Source of the DNA: Acidimicrobiia bacterium
Lineage (GTDB): Bacteria > Acidobacteriota > Vicinamibacteria > Vicinamibacterales > UBA2999
DNA: 49,966 nt
Assembly (NCBI GenBank): GCA_016871275.1
Contig: VFZG01000024.1
Coordinates: forward strand, 1-49,966
Direction: 5' to 3'
Shown: piece by piece, positions 34,602 through 45,344 of the stretch
Layout: each line of letters opens with the position of its first letter
Numbering within the stretch: the first letter of the stretch is position 1
Notes under the pieces: generated by a model
What the model was told of the DNA's origin: nothing
Seen by the model: the letters and a program-made list of their open reading frames with translations, nothing else
Database searches by the model: none
Made by a program: the position numbers and the translations under genes

Positions 34602-35680
34602 GGCCTGACGAGGCTCTGCCTGCTCTGAAAAGGCCCGGAGGCGCCGCCTCGTCAGGAACAGCGTCTCTTGGCCCCGCCTCCGGCGGGGCGGTTGGCGGCG
34701 CCTTCATCGACGGACTGAACCGCGTCACGCGCGCGCCGTGGCTGGTGATTGGCGTGTGGTTGTCCACGGTGCTGCTGGCGTTGCCGCTGGCGGTCCTGCT
34801 GCAGCAGCAAATCCGCACGCATCTCGGCGCGAGCATGGCGGCCCAATCGGCGGCCGAGGGCGTCAACTTTGACTGGTGGAATGAGTTCCTGGCGCAGACG
34901 TCCGGCGTCGGCACCAGCTTCGTGCCCGCCATCCTCGGTTTCGCCGCCGTTCTCGAGAATCTCAGCACCTTCGCCGACGTCCGGTCCCTGCCGACGGTGA
35001 TCGCGATCGCGGCCGCGATGCAGGTGCTGATGTCGCTGTTCCTCGCCGGCGGCCTGCTGGATCGCCTCGCGCGCGACCGTGCGATCGGCGCGGCGGCGTT
35101 CTGCTCGGCGTGCGGCGTGTACTTCGGGCGATTCGTGCGCCTCGGCATCATCGCCGGCGCGGTCTACTGGGTCCTGTTCAGCACGTTCCACGGGTGGCTG
35201 TTCGACGATCTCTACCCGTCGCTGATCGCCGAGGTGACGGTGGAGCGGACCGCGTTCTTTATCCGGCTCGGGCTCTACTTCGTGTTCGCCCTGCCGGTGT
35301 TGTTCTTCAACGTCCTGTTCGACTACGCGAAGGTGCGGGCCGTCGTGGAGGATCGGCGCAGCATGATCGGCGCGATCGTGGCGGGCTGGCGTTTCATGCG
35401 CCGCCAGCCGATCGCGGTGTGGGCGCTCTACAAGCTGAACGTGTTCCTGTTCCTGCTCGTGCTCGGCGGCTACTACCTGCTGGCACCGGGCGCCGCGTCG
35501 CCGAACGCGATCGCCTTCGGGATGGGCCAGCTCTACATCGTGCTGCGGGTGATCGTCAGGCTGCAGTTCGCCGCGTCACAGATTGCGCTGTTCCAGGGCC
35601 GGCTGGCGCACGCCGGCTACGTGGCGCGCCCGACTCCCCGGTGGCCGGACTCCCCCGCCGCCGAAGCGCTGCTGAAGTGA
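34598..35680 (+). CDS. Polytopic membrane protein of unknown function
   Basis: A 360-residue protein with about six membrane helices (among them about 48-68, 98-118, 130-150, 185-205, 228-250 and 285-305). It starts at an ATG that overlaps the stop of the M1 peptidase by 4 bp, so it probably works with that gene. The first 35 residues are Gly/Ala/Ser-rich and encoded by a region with an 11-bp inverted repeat, unlike the rest. No family is recognised; the layout resembles bacterial membrane proteins with a long first periplasmic loop. The frame extends upstream but only as a shadow of the peptidase gene. Confidence 0.75.
   Translation: MRPDEALPALKRPGGAASSGTASLGPASGGAVGGAFIDGLNRVTRAPWLVIGVWLSTVLLALPLAVLLQQQIRTHLGASMAAQSAAEGVNFDWWNEFLAQTSGVGTSFVPAILGFAAVLENLSTFADVRSLPTVIAIAAAMQVLMSLFLAGGLLDRLARDRAIGAAAFCSACGVYFGRFVRLGIIAGAVYWVLFSTFHGWLFDDLYPSLIAEVTVERTAFFIRLGLYFVFALPVLFFNVLFDYAKVRAVVEDRRSMIGAIVAGWRFMRRQPIAVWALYKLNVFLFLLVLGGYYLLAPGAASPNAIAFGMGQLYIVLRVIVRLQFAASQIALFQGRLAHAGYVARPTPRWPDSPAAEALLK
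34604..34656. repeat. Inverted repeat at the start of the membrane protein gene
   Basis: CCTGACGAGGC (34604-34614) and GCCTCGTCAGG (34646-34656) are exact complements 31 nt apart. They lie within the first 20 codons. Folding in the mRNA would put the start region near a stem-loop. Confidence 0.5.
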
Positions 35681-35729
35681 AGTGAGAAGGGAGAAGTCAG
35701 AAGCTTCTCACTTCTCCCTTCTCACTTCA
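35678..35729. terminator. Long palindromic repeat containing both stop codons of convergent genes
   Basis: A 20-bp perfect stem (35678-35697 with 35710-35729) around an AGAAGCTTCT centre. Each arm is a degenerate heptamer repeat (GAAGTGA, GAAGGGA, GAAGTCA). The stop of the membrane protein gene lies at the left end of the stem and that of the translocase paralogue at the right end. It probably works as a two-way terminator. Confidence 0.65.
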
Positions 35730-36350
35730 TAGCGCTTCCACGCCGGCATCCGCCGCGACGGCGTGTCTCAGCTTCTCGCGGGCGTCGATGGCGGTGGCGC
35801 GCAGCAACGCTTCCGGATCCTCCGCCCACGCATCGAGCATCGGCGCGAACCGCTTCAGCCGCATCTCGCCCGTGGCATAGGCCGCGCACGCCCGCAGCCA
35901 GGGATCGAGGCTGATCGCCATCACTTCGATGGCCTCTTCACGGTCGTTCAGTGACGAGCCCAGCAGCCTGGTCGCCGCGCCGATGCGCTCCTCGATGGTC
36001 ACAGTGCGATCGAACCGCGGGCCGGACTCCTGCTCGGCGACCGCCGCCCACCACCAGAACAGCAGTGCGCTCAGCGCGAAGACGATCAGGCTGCCGACCT
36101 GCAGGTTGCGGAGGTTGGTGCGGTGGCCGAACCAGATGTAGAGGCCGGCAGCAAGGCCGACCAGCGCGGCGATGGCGATGTCCACGTACGGCAGGTCGAT
36201 CGCGCGATAGCGATCGAGAAACAGCGCGTCGCGCGCCGCCTTGCTCGCCACGCTCGACGCCATCGTCAGGAACAGATACAGAAAGATCGGGAAGGCGCGG
36301 CGGAGCTCGGTGCCGTTCAGCCCCAATGCCCGTTCCGCCACACTCAACAC
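35727..36350 (-). pseudogene. Internally deleted ADP/ATP-translocase-like protein
   Basis: 207 residues. The N-terminal part (about 1-110) has three membrane helices like the opening of Npt1-type nucleotide translocases (FLYLFLTMASSVASKAARDA, then YVDIAIAALVGLAAGLYIW). At about residue 118 it passes directly into HEAT-like helices (IGAATRLLGSSLNDREEAIE, then LRACAAYATGEMRLKRF). In the neighbouring full-length homologue, about 300 residues of transporter and a long C-terminal region lie in and after this place. The frame is open, so a small product is possible, but transport is not. It is divergent from the intact paralogue, with 25 bp between them. Confidence 0.65.
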
Positions 36351-36375
36351 GGGATAAGATTCTCACACTCAGCCC

Positions 36376-39300
36376 ATGTCCGAACGCCGGTCGTTGACCG
36401 CCAGCCTGCTGCGCCCAATCGTGCAACTGCGCGACGGCGAGTCCACGACGGCGTTGTTGATGTTCCTGTACTCGTTCCTGGCGATGACGAGCTACAACAT
36501 CATCAAGCCGATCACGCGGTCGGAGTTCATCGCCAGCTTCGGGGCCGATGACCTGCCCTACCTGACGTTCACGATCGGCGTGGCGATCGGCGCGATCATG
36601 CAGGGCTACACCCGGCTGCTGTCGCCGGTGCCACGCCGCTGGCTGATTCCGGTCACGCAGGTCGGTCTCGCCGGCATCCTCATTCTGTTCTGGCTGCTGT
36701 TCACGATGGTGGGCGCCGATTGGGTGGCGGTGGCGTTCTACATCGCGTCGCAAATCCTGTCGATCCTGCTGATCAGCCAGTTCTGGACGCTGGCCAACGA
36801 CGTCTACGATCCGCGGCAGGCCAAGCGCATCTTCGGCTTCATCGGCGGCGGCGCGAGCCTCGGCGGCGCCATGGGGGCCGGGCTGACCGCCTACCTGGTA
36901 CGCACCGTCGGGTCGCGGACGATGATCCTGATTTCGGCGATGGTGATGCTCGGCTGCCTCGCGATCGTCATCGCCATCGTCCGGCGGGAGAAGTCCGCCG
37001 GCACCTCGGACGCAACCCGGACCGAGGAGGAAGGCGTCAGCGGCAGCGAAGCGATCCGCCTGCTGCGGTCGTCACGCCACCTGCAGATCATCTCGCTGGT
37101 GATCGCCTTCGGCGCGATGGCCTCCAACATCGTCGATCAGCAGGTCAACATGGCAGTCGCCGAGGCCGCGGGCGAGCAGAACAAGGACGCGATCGCCGCG
37201 TTCCTCGGTCAGCTGATCGTCTACCTGTCGCTGATCGGCTTCGTGATCCAGGTTACGCTCACCAGCCGCATCCACCGCCTGCTCGGCATCGGCTTCGCGC
37301 TGCTGATGCTGCCGGTCAGCATGGGCGGCGCCGCGTTCCTGATTCTGTTCAACCGCGCCCTGTGGGCGCCCAGCGTGGGCCGCATTGTCGACACCTCGAT
37401 CCGCTACACGATCGACAAGACGTCCCGCGAAGTGCTGTTCCTGCCGCTGCCGGCCGACCTGAAGTACCGCGCCAAGCCGTTCGTGGATGTGACGATGGAC
37501 CGGTTCGCGAAGGGCGCGGCCGCGGTGATGCTGCTGATCTGCATCAAGGACTGGGGTCTAGGCCTCGACTGGCAGCAGCTCAGCTACGTCAGCCTGGTTC
37601 TGGTCGGCCTGTGGGTCGTGACCGCCTTCGCGGCGCGGCGTGAGTACATGCGCTCGTTCCGCAAGAGCATCGAGCAACAGATCGTGGAGCCCTCGACGCT
37701 GCGCTGCAAGGATCCCGATCCCTCGTCCGTGGAAACGCTGGTCAGCGAGCTGGCGCATCCGGAGCCGCGGCGCGCGATCTACGCGATCGACCTGCTCGAC
37801 GCGATGGACAAACGTCACCTCGTGACGCCGTTGCTGCTGGCGCACGACGATGCGGGCGTACGGGCGCGGGCGTTGCGGGTGGCCGAGTCGGTGGGGCCGT
37901 CCATGGCCGACCGCTGGGTGCCCGGCGTGGAGCGGGCGCTGACGGACCGCGACAGCGCCGTTCGCACTGCCGCGGTGTCGGCGCTTGCGGCGCTGCGCGG
38001 CGGCGAGGCGGCCGACGTGATGCGGCCGTTCATCGCCGGTGCCGATCCGGCGCTGGCGATCGTGGCCGCAGCTGCGCTCGCGTCCAGCAGGAATCGCAAG
38101 GACGTCGAGATCGCGGAGCAGACGCTGCGGCGCTACGCCAGCGACGTGCGCGACCAGGGCGCGCCGGCACGGCTGCAGGTGGCGCGCGCGCTCGGCGATG
38201 TGAAACATCCGGCATTCCGGCCGCAACTGGTGCCGCTGATGTACGACGCCAATGTCGACGTGGCGAGAGCGGCGATCGAGAGCGCAGGCACGCTTGGCGG
38301 CGGCGACTTCCTGTTCGTCGCGCCGCTGGTGTCGCTGCTCCGGAACCGCCGGCTGAAATCCTCGGCGCGCGCCGTCCTCGTGAGCTACGGCGAGCCGGTG
38401 ATCGCGCCGCTGACCTACTTCATGCACGATCGTGACGAGGACATCTGGGTCCGGCGCCACGTCCCCGCCACGCTCGCCCTGCTGCCGTTCCCGGCGTCGG
38501 TGGAGGCATTGCTGAAGGCGCTGGACGACCCCGACGGTTTCCTGCGCTTCAAGGCGGTCACCGCGCTCGACCAGCTGCACGTCGATCAGCCGGACCTGGG
38601 CATCGATCCGGCGGCCATTTCGAAGCACGTGCTCGTGGAAGCCGGGCGCGCCTTCAATGCGCTGACGCTGCACTACAACCTGTTCGACGCCGGCGGCCTC
38701 GACGCCGACTGCCTGTTGGCGCGGGCGCTCTCCGAGAAGCGCGGCCGCGCCATCAATCGCACGTTCACCCTGCTGGCGCTGATGTATCCGCCGTCGGACA
38801 TTGCCGCCGTCCGGTTCGCCATCGACGATGCCGACGTCAAGGTGCGGTCACGCGCCGTCGAGTATCTCGACAACCTGCTGGAAGGCGAGGTGCGCAGGCG
38901 CGTCATGCTGCTGGTCGATGACCTGCCCGCAGCCGAGCGCATCCGCAAGGGCAACGTCATCTACAAGACGCGCACGCGCGATGTGGAAGACACGATTGCG
39001 CAGTTGTTGCACGACGAGGACGAATCGATTGCCTCGGCCGCGGTGCTGCTGGTGGAAGACCGCGGTGTGTGGTCGCTGGCCGACGACCTCGAGCACGTGC
39101 TCGCTCATCGCGACGTCCGCGATCAGCACGTGTTCGAAGCGGCGTCCTGGGCGCTGGCGGCCAATCGCGTCAAGGCCGAGCGGCGCAAGGCGTTGTGGCA
39201 GGAAGCGCTGCCGGCCGTGGAGCTGGCGGATCGTCTGCGTCGTGTGCCATTGTTCGACTTCACGCAGATCGACGAGTTGTTCCGCTTGGCGCGGCTCGGC

Positions 39301-40182
39301 CGGCAGGTGCGCTACGAGAAGGGCCGCGCCGTGTACGAACGGGGCGAGGTCGTGCACTCGATCCAGTTCCTGCTCGATGGCCGCCTTCGCGCAGACGTTT
39401 CGGCCGGCCACGGCCGCGCGACGCCGGCCTCGACGCGCGACATCGCGGCTCCGGCCGCGCTTGGTTTCGAACAGTTGCTGGAAGGGTCGCCCATGCCCTA
39501 CACGGTCACGGCCACCGAGCGCGCGATCGCGCTGTCGCTGACGGCCGATGAGTTTTTGGCGCTGCTGGCGGAGAACGTCGAGCTGGCGGAAGGCATTTTC
39601 CGGATGCTGATCGCCACCCACGACCTGGTCAAGGGCCACACGCTGCTCCACGGCACGCTGCCGTCCACCTTCGCGCACGGCGCTGCGGCACACCCGCCCA
39701 ACATCAACGCCTCCGCGGAGCTTCGCGCCATCGACCGCGCGCTGCTGCTGCAATCGAGCCCGCTGCTCGCGCATGCCACGGCCACCCAGTTGTGGAAGCT
39801 GTCGGCGATCGCACGAGACACCCGCGTCGCGAAGGATCAGCACGCGATCGTGAAGGGAGCGGAGGCCGCGATTCTGGTCGTGCTCTCGGGCTCGCTCTCG
39901 GTGGAGGGCGCCACGCAGTCCGGCACGGCGACGACCGGCGACGTGATCGGGATGTACGAAACCCTGGCCGGTCTGCCGCTCGATGTGACGGTGACGGCCC
40001 ACACCGATGCCAGGCTGCTGCGGATCAATCGGGCCGGGCTGTTCGGCGTGCTGGCCGATCACACCGACCTGCTTCAGGGCATCTTCTCGCTGCTGCTCCA
40101 GCGGACCCGGCATGGGGATGCACGGTCCCGGCGGACCAGGCTTCCGCTTCCGCGGTCTCGATCTCACGGACGATCAGTGTGA
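36376..40182 (+). CDS. ADP/ATP-translocase-like transporter with HEAT and cyclic-nucleotide-binding-like domains
   Basis: A 1268-residue membrane protein. The N-terminal part (about 25-430) has some 10-12 helices of the Npt1/MFS nucleotide transporter type (LYSFLAMTSYNIIKPITRSE, then FGFIGGGASLGGAMGAGL). A HEAT-repeat array follows (about 455-960). Two cyclic-nucleotide-binding-like folds end it (about 970-1090 and 1125-1245, with GRAVYERGEVVHSIQFLLDG). Known Npt1 proteins exchange nucleotides; here regulation by a cytoplasmic ligand is inferred. The last 26 or so residues (from TRHGDA) are basic, unlike the domain, and overlap a Spy-like fragment in another frame, so the natural end was probably lost in a deletion. 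Confidence 0.82.
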   Translation: MSERRSLTASLLRPIVQLRDGESTTALLMFLYSFLAMTSYNIIKPITRSEFIASFGADDLPYLTFTIGVAIGAIMQGYTRLLSPVPRRWLIPVTQVGLAGILILFWLLFTMVGADWVAVAFYIASQILSILLISQFWTLANDVYDPRQAKRIFGFIGGGASLGGAMGAGLTAYLVRTVGSRTMILISAMVMLGCLAIVIAIVRREKSAGTSDATRTEEEGVSGSEAIRLLRSSRHLQIISLVIAFGAMASNIVDQQVNMAVAEAAGEQNKDAIAAFLGQLIVYLSLIGFVIQVTLTSRIHRLLGIGFALLMLPVSMGGAAFLILFNRALWAPSVGRIVDTSIRYTIDKTSREVLFLPLPADLKYRAKPFVDVTMDRFAKGAAAVMLLICIKDWGLGLDWQQLSYVSLVLVGLWVVTAFAARREYMRSFRKSIEQQIVEPSTLRCKDPDPSSVETLVSELAHPEPRRAIYAIDLLDAMDKRHLVTPLLLAHDDAGVRARALRVAESVGPSMADRWVPGVERALTDRDSAVRTAAVSALAALRGGEAADVMRPFIAGADPALAIVAAAALASSRNRKDVEIAEQTLRRYASDVRDQGAPARLQVARALGDVKHPAFRPQLVPLMYDANVDVARAAIESAGTLGGGDFLFVAPLVSLLRNRRLKSSARAVLVSYGEPVIAPLTYFMHDRDEDIWVRRHVPATLALLPFPASVEALLKALDDPDGFLRFKAVTALDQLHVDQPDLGIDPAAISKHVLVEAGRAFNALTLHYNLFDAGGLDADCLLARALSEKRGRAINRTFTLLALMYPPSDIAAVRFAIDDADVKVRSRAVEYLDNLLEGEVRRRVMLLVDDLPAAERIRKGNVIYKTRTRDVEDTIAQLLHDEDESIASAAVLLVEDRGVWSLADDLEHVLAHRDVRDQHVFEAASWALAANRVKAERRKALWQEALPAVELADRLRRVPLFDFTQIDELFRLARLGRQVRYEKGRAVYERGEVVHSIQFLLDGRLRADVSAGHGRATPASTRDIAAPAALGFEQLLEGSPMPYTVTATERAIALSLTADEFLALLAENVELAEGIFRMLIATHDLVKGHTLLHGTLPSTFAHGAAAHPPNINASAELRAIDRALLLQSSPLLAHATATQLWKLSAIARDTRVAKDQHAIVKGAEAAILVVLSGSLSVEGATQSGTATTGDVIGMYETLAGLPLDVTVTAHTDARLLRINRAGLFGVLADHTDLLQGIFSLLLQRTRHGDARSRRTRLPLPRSRSHGRSV

Positions 40183-40471
40183 ACAGCTGAAGAAGATCGC
40201 CGAGTCGCACCAGGCGGAATTCAAAGCCGCCGGCGCGAAGGTGCGCGCCGCGCATAAAGGCATGCGGGCGCTGAGCCAAGGCGACACCATCGACGAGGCG
40301 GCCATTCGCGCCAGGAGCGCGGCGATTGCAGCCGCCAACGCCGAGGTGATGATCCTCAATGCCAAGGTCCGCAGCGAATCGATGCAGGTCCTGACGTCGG
40401 AGCAGCTTGCGAAGCTGAAGGAGCGCCAGGAAGCCGGCCCGCGCGGCAAGCGCCGGCCGCAACAGCAATAG
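40112..40471 (+). pseudogene. Spy/CpxP-like protein fragment without signal peptide
   Basis: A 119-residue frame beginning MGMHGPGGPG and containing FRGLDLTDDQCEQLKKIAE and VLTSEQLAKLKE, the two LTxxQ-type motifs of periplasmic Spy/CpxP chaperones. These proteins are normally exported, but here the signal peptide is missing: the similarity begins at about 40103, inside the end of the transporter gene. It looks like a gene whose first 30 or so codons were deleted, joining it to the transporter. A cytoplasmic product is possible but would not serve as a periplasmic chaperone. Confidence 0.65.
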
Positions 40472-40485
40472 CGCCCCTCTATCGG

Positions 40486-40557
40486 GCTAGCCCGCTAGCC
40501 TGCTAGCCCGCTAGCCCGCTAGCCTGCTAGCCTGCTAGCCTGCTAGCCCGCCAGCCT
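40486..40557. repeat. Octamer tandem repeat between convergent genes
   Basis: Nine consecutive 8-bp units, GCTAGCCC or GCTAGCCT (the last GCCAGCCT). GCTAGC is itself a palindrome, so the tract can fold in many ways. It fills the gap between the Spy-like fragment and the P-type ATPase gene and reaches into the latter's stop codon (40556-40558). Confidence 0.85.
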
Positions 40558-41804
40558 ACGCGCGGAGCAGCCGCAGTCCGTTCAGCGTCACCACCACCGT
40601 CGTGCCAGTATCCGCAAGCACCGCCAGCCACAGCGGCGCCGCACCGAACACCGCGAATACCAGGAAGGCGAACTTCGTCGCCAGCGCGATCGTCACGTTC
40701 TGGCGGATCACCCGCAGCGCGCGCTTGGCGTGCGTGACCAGGAACTCGATGTCCTCCTCGCGATCGCAGGTGAGGACCACTTCAACCCTGTCCAGCGGCT
40801 CCGGCGAAGTCCGGCACTGCACCGCCACGCCTGTCTCCCGCATCGCCTGCATGGTCGGCGCCTTCGCCGTCGCGATCCGTTCGAGCGGGCCGCCGCCCTT
40901 GCACAAAACCCCGCGCCGTGCCGCCGACGTGAGCGCGGCGACGACGGTGACCGGGGTGGAAATCACCAGGGCACAGGGACATGCGAGCACCAGGAAGATC
41001 AGGCCGCGATAGAACCACACGCCCCACTGGCCATCGATGACCGGTGGGATCAGCACCACCGCGAACGCCGCGAGGGTCACCACCGGCGTGTAGATTGCGG
41101 CGAACCGCTCGACCCATCGCTCGACCGGTGCGGACTCGTGACCACGGTCGTCGCTCCAGCCGGGTTCGTGACCCACCAGCGCGGCCACCGCATGCCGCGC
41201 GCGATCGATGCTCCACGCTTCCAGCAAATGCGCGATCGCGAACAGAAACGCCACGGCCGCCGCCTCCGCCCACTGTCCGACCGCGGCGGCGCCGATTGCC
41301 GACAGACACACCAGCACGTGCATGTCGAGGCGGCCGAAGCGCAGCGACGTGATGGCACGCGGAAGCATCGGCCACAGGCCGGTTGCCGCCGACACACCAT
41401 AGGCCACGGCCGCATAGGGATAATGCGAATGCCCGCCATGCTCGTTGTGGAAGCCGAACACCGCCTCAACCCAGCTGTCGGCGTGGAAGCCGTCGACCAG
41501 CCAGCCGGCCATCAGCACCGCGCCGCTGGCCGCCGCCCACCACTGCGCCGTGTCGTGATGATGATGGTGCGCGGGATGGTCGTCGCCGACCACGTCGCCG
41601 GCTTCGTGCGCATGCGCTGCAAGGCCGGTGGCGGCAACCGCAGCGGTGAGCGCCGCCGCGGAGGTCAGATCGGGATTGAAGGTGACGTCGACGCGGCGCC
41701 CAACCAGATCGAAGTTGAGCGCTTCAATGCCCGGCCTGGCCAGCGCGCGCCGGATCAGCGCCGCTTCGTCGGCGCAATCCATGCCCGCGACGTGGAGCCG
41801 AAGC

Positions 41805-42262
<458 letters not shown>

Positions 42263-42266
<4 letters not shown>

Positions 42267-45200
42267 GGCTGTTGAGAGGTGGTGGTTGACGGTTTGTGGA
42301 ACGCCACGGCGGCGTGCGATCGCCTCGGCTCGGCGCCGCCCTGCACCGTGCGATTGGCCACATCCACCGTGATTGCCGCGGCGTAGCCGTAGCGGACTTC
42401 GCCCTTGCGGCCGATTTTCTGGAACTTGTGGCCGCGGTCGATCAGCTGCTGCAACAGCAAGCGCGGGAAGCGATCCTCGATCTCAATGCGTTCGCCGTTG
42501 TCGAGCGGATCGGCGGGATCGCGGCCGGGCAGGAATCGCGCCGCTTCAATGGCGGCCTGCGCCTCCATCTTGCCGTCGATGACGCCGGTGATGATGTTGT
42601 AGACCGACACCGGGATCCACGCGTTGCCGGCGCAGCCCACCGCCAGACGCGGCACCTCTTCACCCGAGGCCTTCTTCTCGAAGACCAGCGTGGGCACCGC
42701 GGCCGTGGTCGATCGCATCAGCGGCACGAGGCTGCCATAGGCGCCCGCCTGCAGCCGGCTCGATCGCAGGTGGTTGTTGTACAGGAAGCCCAGGCCCCTG
42801 GACACATAGAAGGTGCCGCCCCAGGTGCTGAGTGTCTGCGTGACGGCGATCATGTTGCCCTCGGCGTCCGCCACCGCAAACGACGTGGTGCCGGTGCTGA
42901 TGCGAGGCGTCGGCGCCGTCGGGGTCGGCGTCTCATCCGGCGGCGTGCGCTCGTAGCGCATCGCCTTCTTCGGATCGATCTTCGCAAACAGCGCCTTGGC
43001 GTGCGCGACGGTCAGGTGCTGCTCGTAGTCCACCGGCCACCGCTCGGGATCGGCCACGCGGCGCAGCGGGTCGCGCACCTTCCAGGCTTCCATCAGGTAG
43101 TGGAAATAGTCGGCATCGTTGGTCGCGCGCGCACCCGCCCTGGGCTGGTAGTGGTCGAGCACGTGCAGCGACTCGAACAACTGGATCCCGGTGGAGAGCG
43201 GCGGACCGCCCGCATACAAGGTGTGACCGCGATACTGCCCGGCAATCGGCGTCCGCTCCATGGCGCGGTACTGCGCCATGTCGGCATAGGTGATGATGCC
43301 GCCGTTGTCGGCCATGTCGGCGGCGATCTTCTTCGCGATGTCGCCCCTGTAGAACGCGTCGGCGCCACCCTGCTGAATCGAGCGGAGCGTGGTGGCGTAA
43401 TCCTTGTTGAAGAACCGATCACCCGGGCGCGGCACCTTGCCGTCCGGCAGGTAGATTTTCGCGGCCTCGGGCCACTTCTCCAAAAAGCGGCGTCCCTCGG
43501 CAATGCTCGACGGCAGGCTCTCGTCGAGGATGAAGCCCTCGTCCGCCAGCGAGATCGCAGGTGCCACGAGGTCTTCCCACTTCACCTTGCCGCTGCCGTA
43601 GTGGCGATAGAGATGGTCGAGGCCCGCAACGACGCCGGGAATGTTGGCGGCGGCCGGACCGTCGGCCACCACCCGACCGTCCTGCATCAACCGCGGGTTG
43701 TCGGCGGTCGCCTTGATCGGCGTCATGTCCTTGTACTCGACGACAGTCGGGCGCTTCATGCCTTTCAGATACAGCACCGCCGCGCCATCGCCGCCAATGC
43801 CGGACGCTTCCGGCTCCACCACGCCCAGCGCGAACGACACCGCGATCATCGCGTCGACCACGTTGCCGCCCTTCTCGAGCGCCAGGCGGCCGGCCTCGGA
43901 CGCCAGCGGATGGCCGGAGACCACCACCGCGCCGTTGGTCGTGACCACCGGCTTGATCAGCGGCTGCACCGCCACCATTTCATCGACGATGCCTTCGAAC
44001 TCGCCGTCGGTTTTCGCGGCAGCGGCTCGGCTGCGGTACTGGTGGCGCGCGCCGGCCCACTGCTCGGACGAGGAACCCGACCCGTAGTACATCGACTTCA
44101 GCGTGTTCCACACGCGATCGAACATCGCGGTGTAGAGCGCCGGCGACGGTGCGATCTCGGCGGTGACGGCGCCACCCTCTTCGTGAACCGGCAGCGGCGC
44201 GGCCACCCTCCACAACTGGAAGGCGCTGTTCAGCGCGAACAGTGGCGGCGCATCCCCGTCGTCTCGGAGCGGGTTGCCGTTATAGACCGGTTGCGGGTCA
44301 GGCAGGCCGGACACGAGCAGCGTCTTGCCGTCGGGCGACCAGACCGGCGCGCCGCCCTTGCGCGACACCAACTGCGGTTGCGCGGCGGGTTTGGAGCGCG
44401 GCAGCGGATCCTCGTTCGCATCGGGCCGTGGCGGTTCGGCAGTCGCCACCCACACCGATCCCATGCCTTCGCGCACCGCATAGAAGGCGATGCGGGTGTT
44501 ATCCGGCGCCCACGACGGATACGATTCGTGGCCGCGTACGCGCGTCACACGGTTCGAGCGAAGCGGCCGGCCCTCGTTGCTGGCCGACTGCACCGACGCG
44601 GATACCGGCTTGGGAGGACGCGCGCCGAGTGGGATCGGCTTGGCGATCAGCGCCGGCGGCACCGGCATCCACCACAGATCCAGATCGTCGTCGGAGTCAC
44701 GCTCCGAGATGAAGGCGACCTTCGTGCCATCGGGCGACACGCGCGGGAACGTCTCGCTGTCCGTCGTCTCGGTCAGCGGTATCGGCGCCTGCCACGCGGT
44801 CGAGCCCGCCACCGGCCGGGACATGTACAGGTCGTACTGCAGGCTGGGATCACCACTCCTGCCCGATGGCGGCGCACCACGATGTGCAAACACCAGCCGG
44901 CCGTCCGCGGTCCACGACGGCCATCGTTCATCGCCGACCATGGTCGTCACGGCCACGGGTTCGCCGGCGGCGACGCCGTTGTTGAGGCCGACGACCACAA
45001 TGTCAAAGCCGGTCCCGCGGTCGAGCGCGTACGCGAGCCGCGTGCCGTCCGGCGCCCACGCCGGCTCCCGTTCAATGACGGTGTCGACGCGGTCCTGAAG
45101 GCTGGCTGGCCCACCGGAGCCTTGGCGAAGGTGGGCGGATGTGAGCGCGTGCTCGATGGGCCGTGCCTGCTTGCCGTCGGCCGTCATCGTCCAGATGCGA

Positions 45201-45340
45201 TCGAGGTACGACACCGCGATGCGCTTGCCGTCCGGCGACCACGCCGGCTCCTGCACACCGGCGGCGTTCGGCTGGGCGTGGGTCACGGTCAGTCCGACCA
45301 CGCTTGCGAGTGCCAGCAGGCTGGCGAGGTGTCGTGTCAT
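42263..45340 (-). CDS. TolB-like beta-propeller fused to gamma-glutamyltransferase
   Basis: A 1025-residue secreted protein (signal peptide about 1-22). The N-terminal part (about 25-400) has PD40-type repeats such as EPAWSPDGKRIAVS and FPRVSPDGTKVAFIS. Next is a helical segment like the tricorn C1 domain (about 405-470, MFDRVWNTLKSMYYGSG). The C-terminal part (about 475-1005) is a gamma-glutamyltransferase: GGNVVDAMIAVSFALGVVEP, then RISTGTTSFAVADAEG with the Thr nucleophile at which the precursor normally cuts itself. GGT breaks gamma-glutamyl bonds such as those of glutathione. A repeat element encodes LRQGSGGPASL at about residue 70. Whether the fusion is ancient or recent is unclear. Confidence 0.85.
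45101..45139. repeat. Short repeat element inside the propeller-GGT gene
   Basis: The minus strand carries CACCTTCGCCAAGGCTCCGG followed by TGGGCCAGCC, encoding LRQGSGGPAS. It is related to the element at 30986-31022 and interrupts a propeller blade. The frame is kept. Confidence 0.55.
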
Positions 45341-45344
45341 CTGT

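Noticed and set aside
40486-40557. CRISPR-like array because of regular repeats
   Set aside because: The units are 8 bp and directly adjacent with no spacers, and no cas gene is present.
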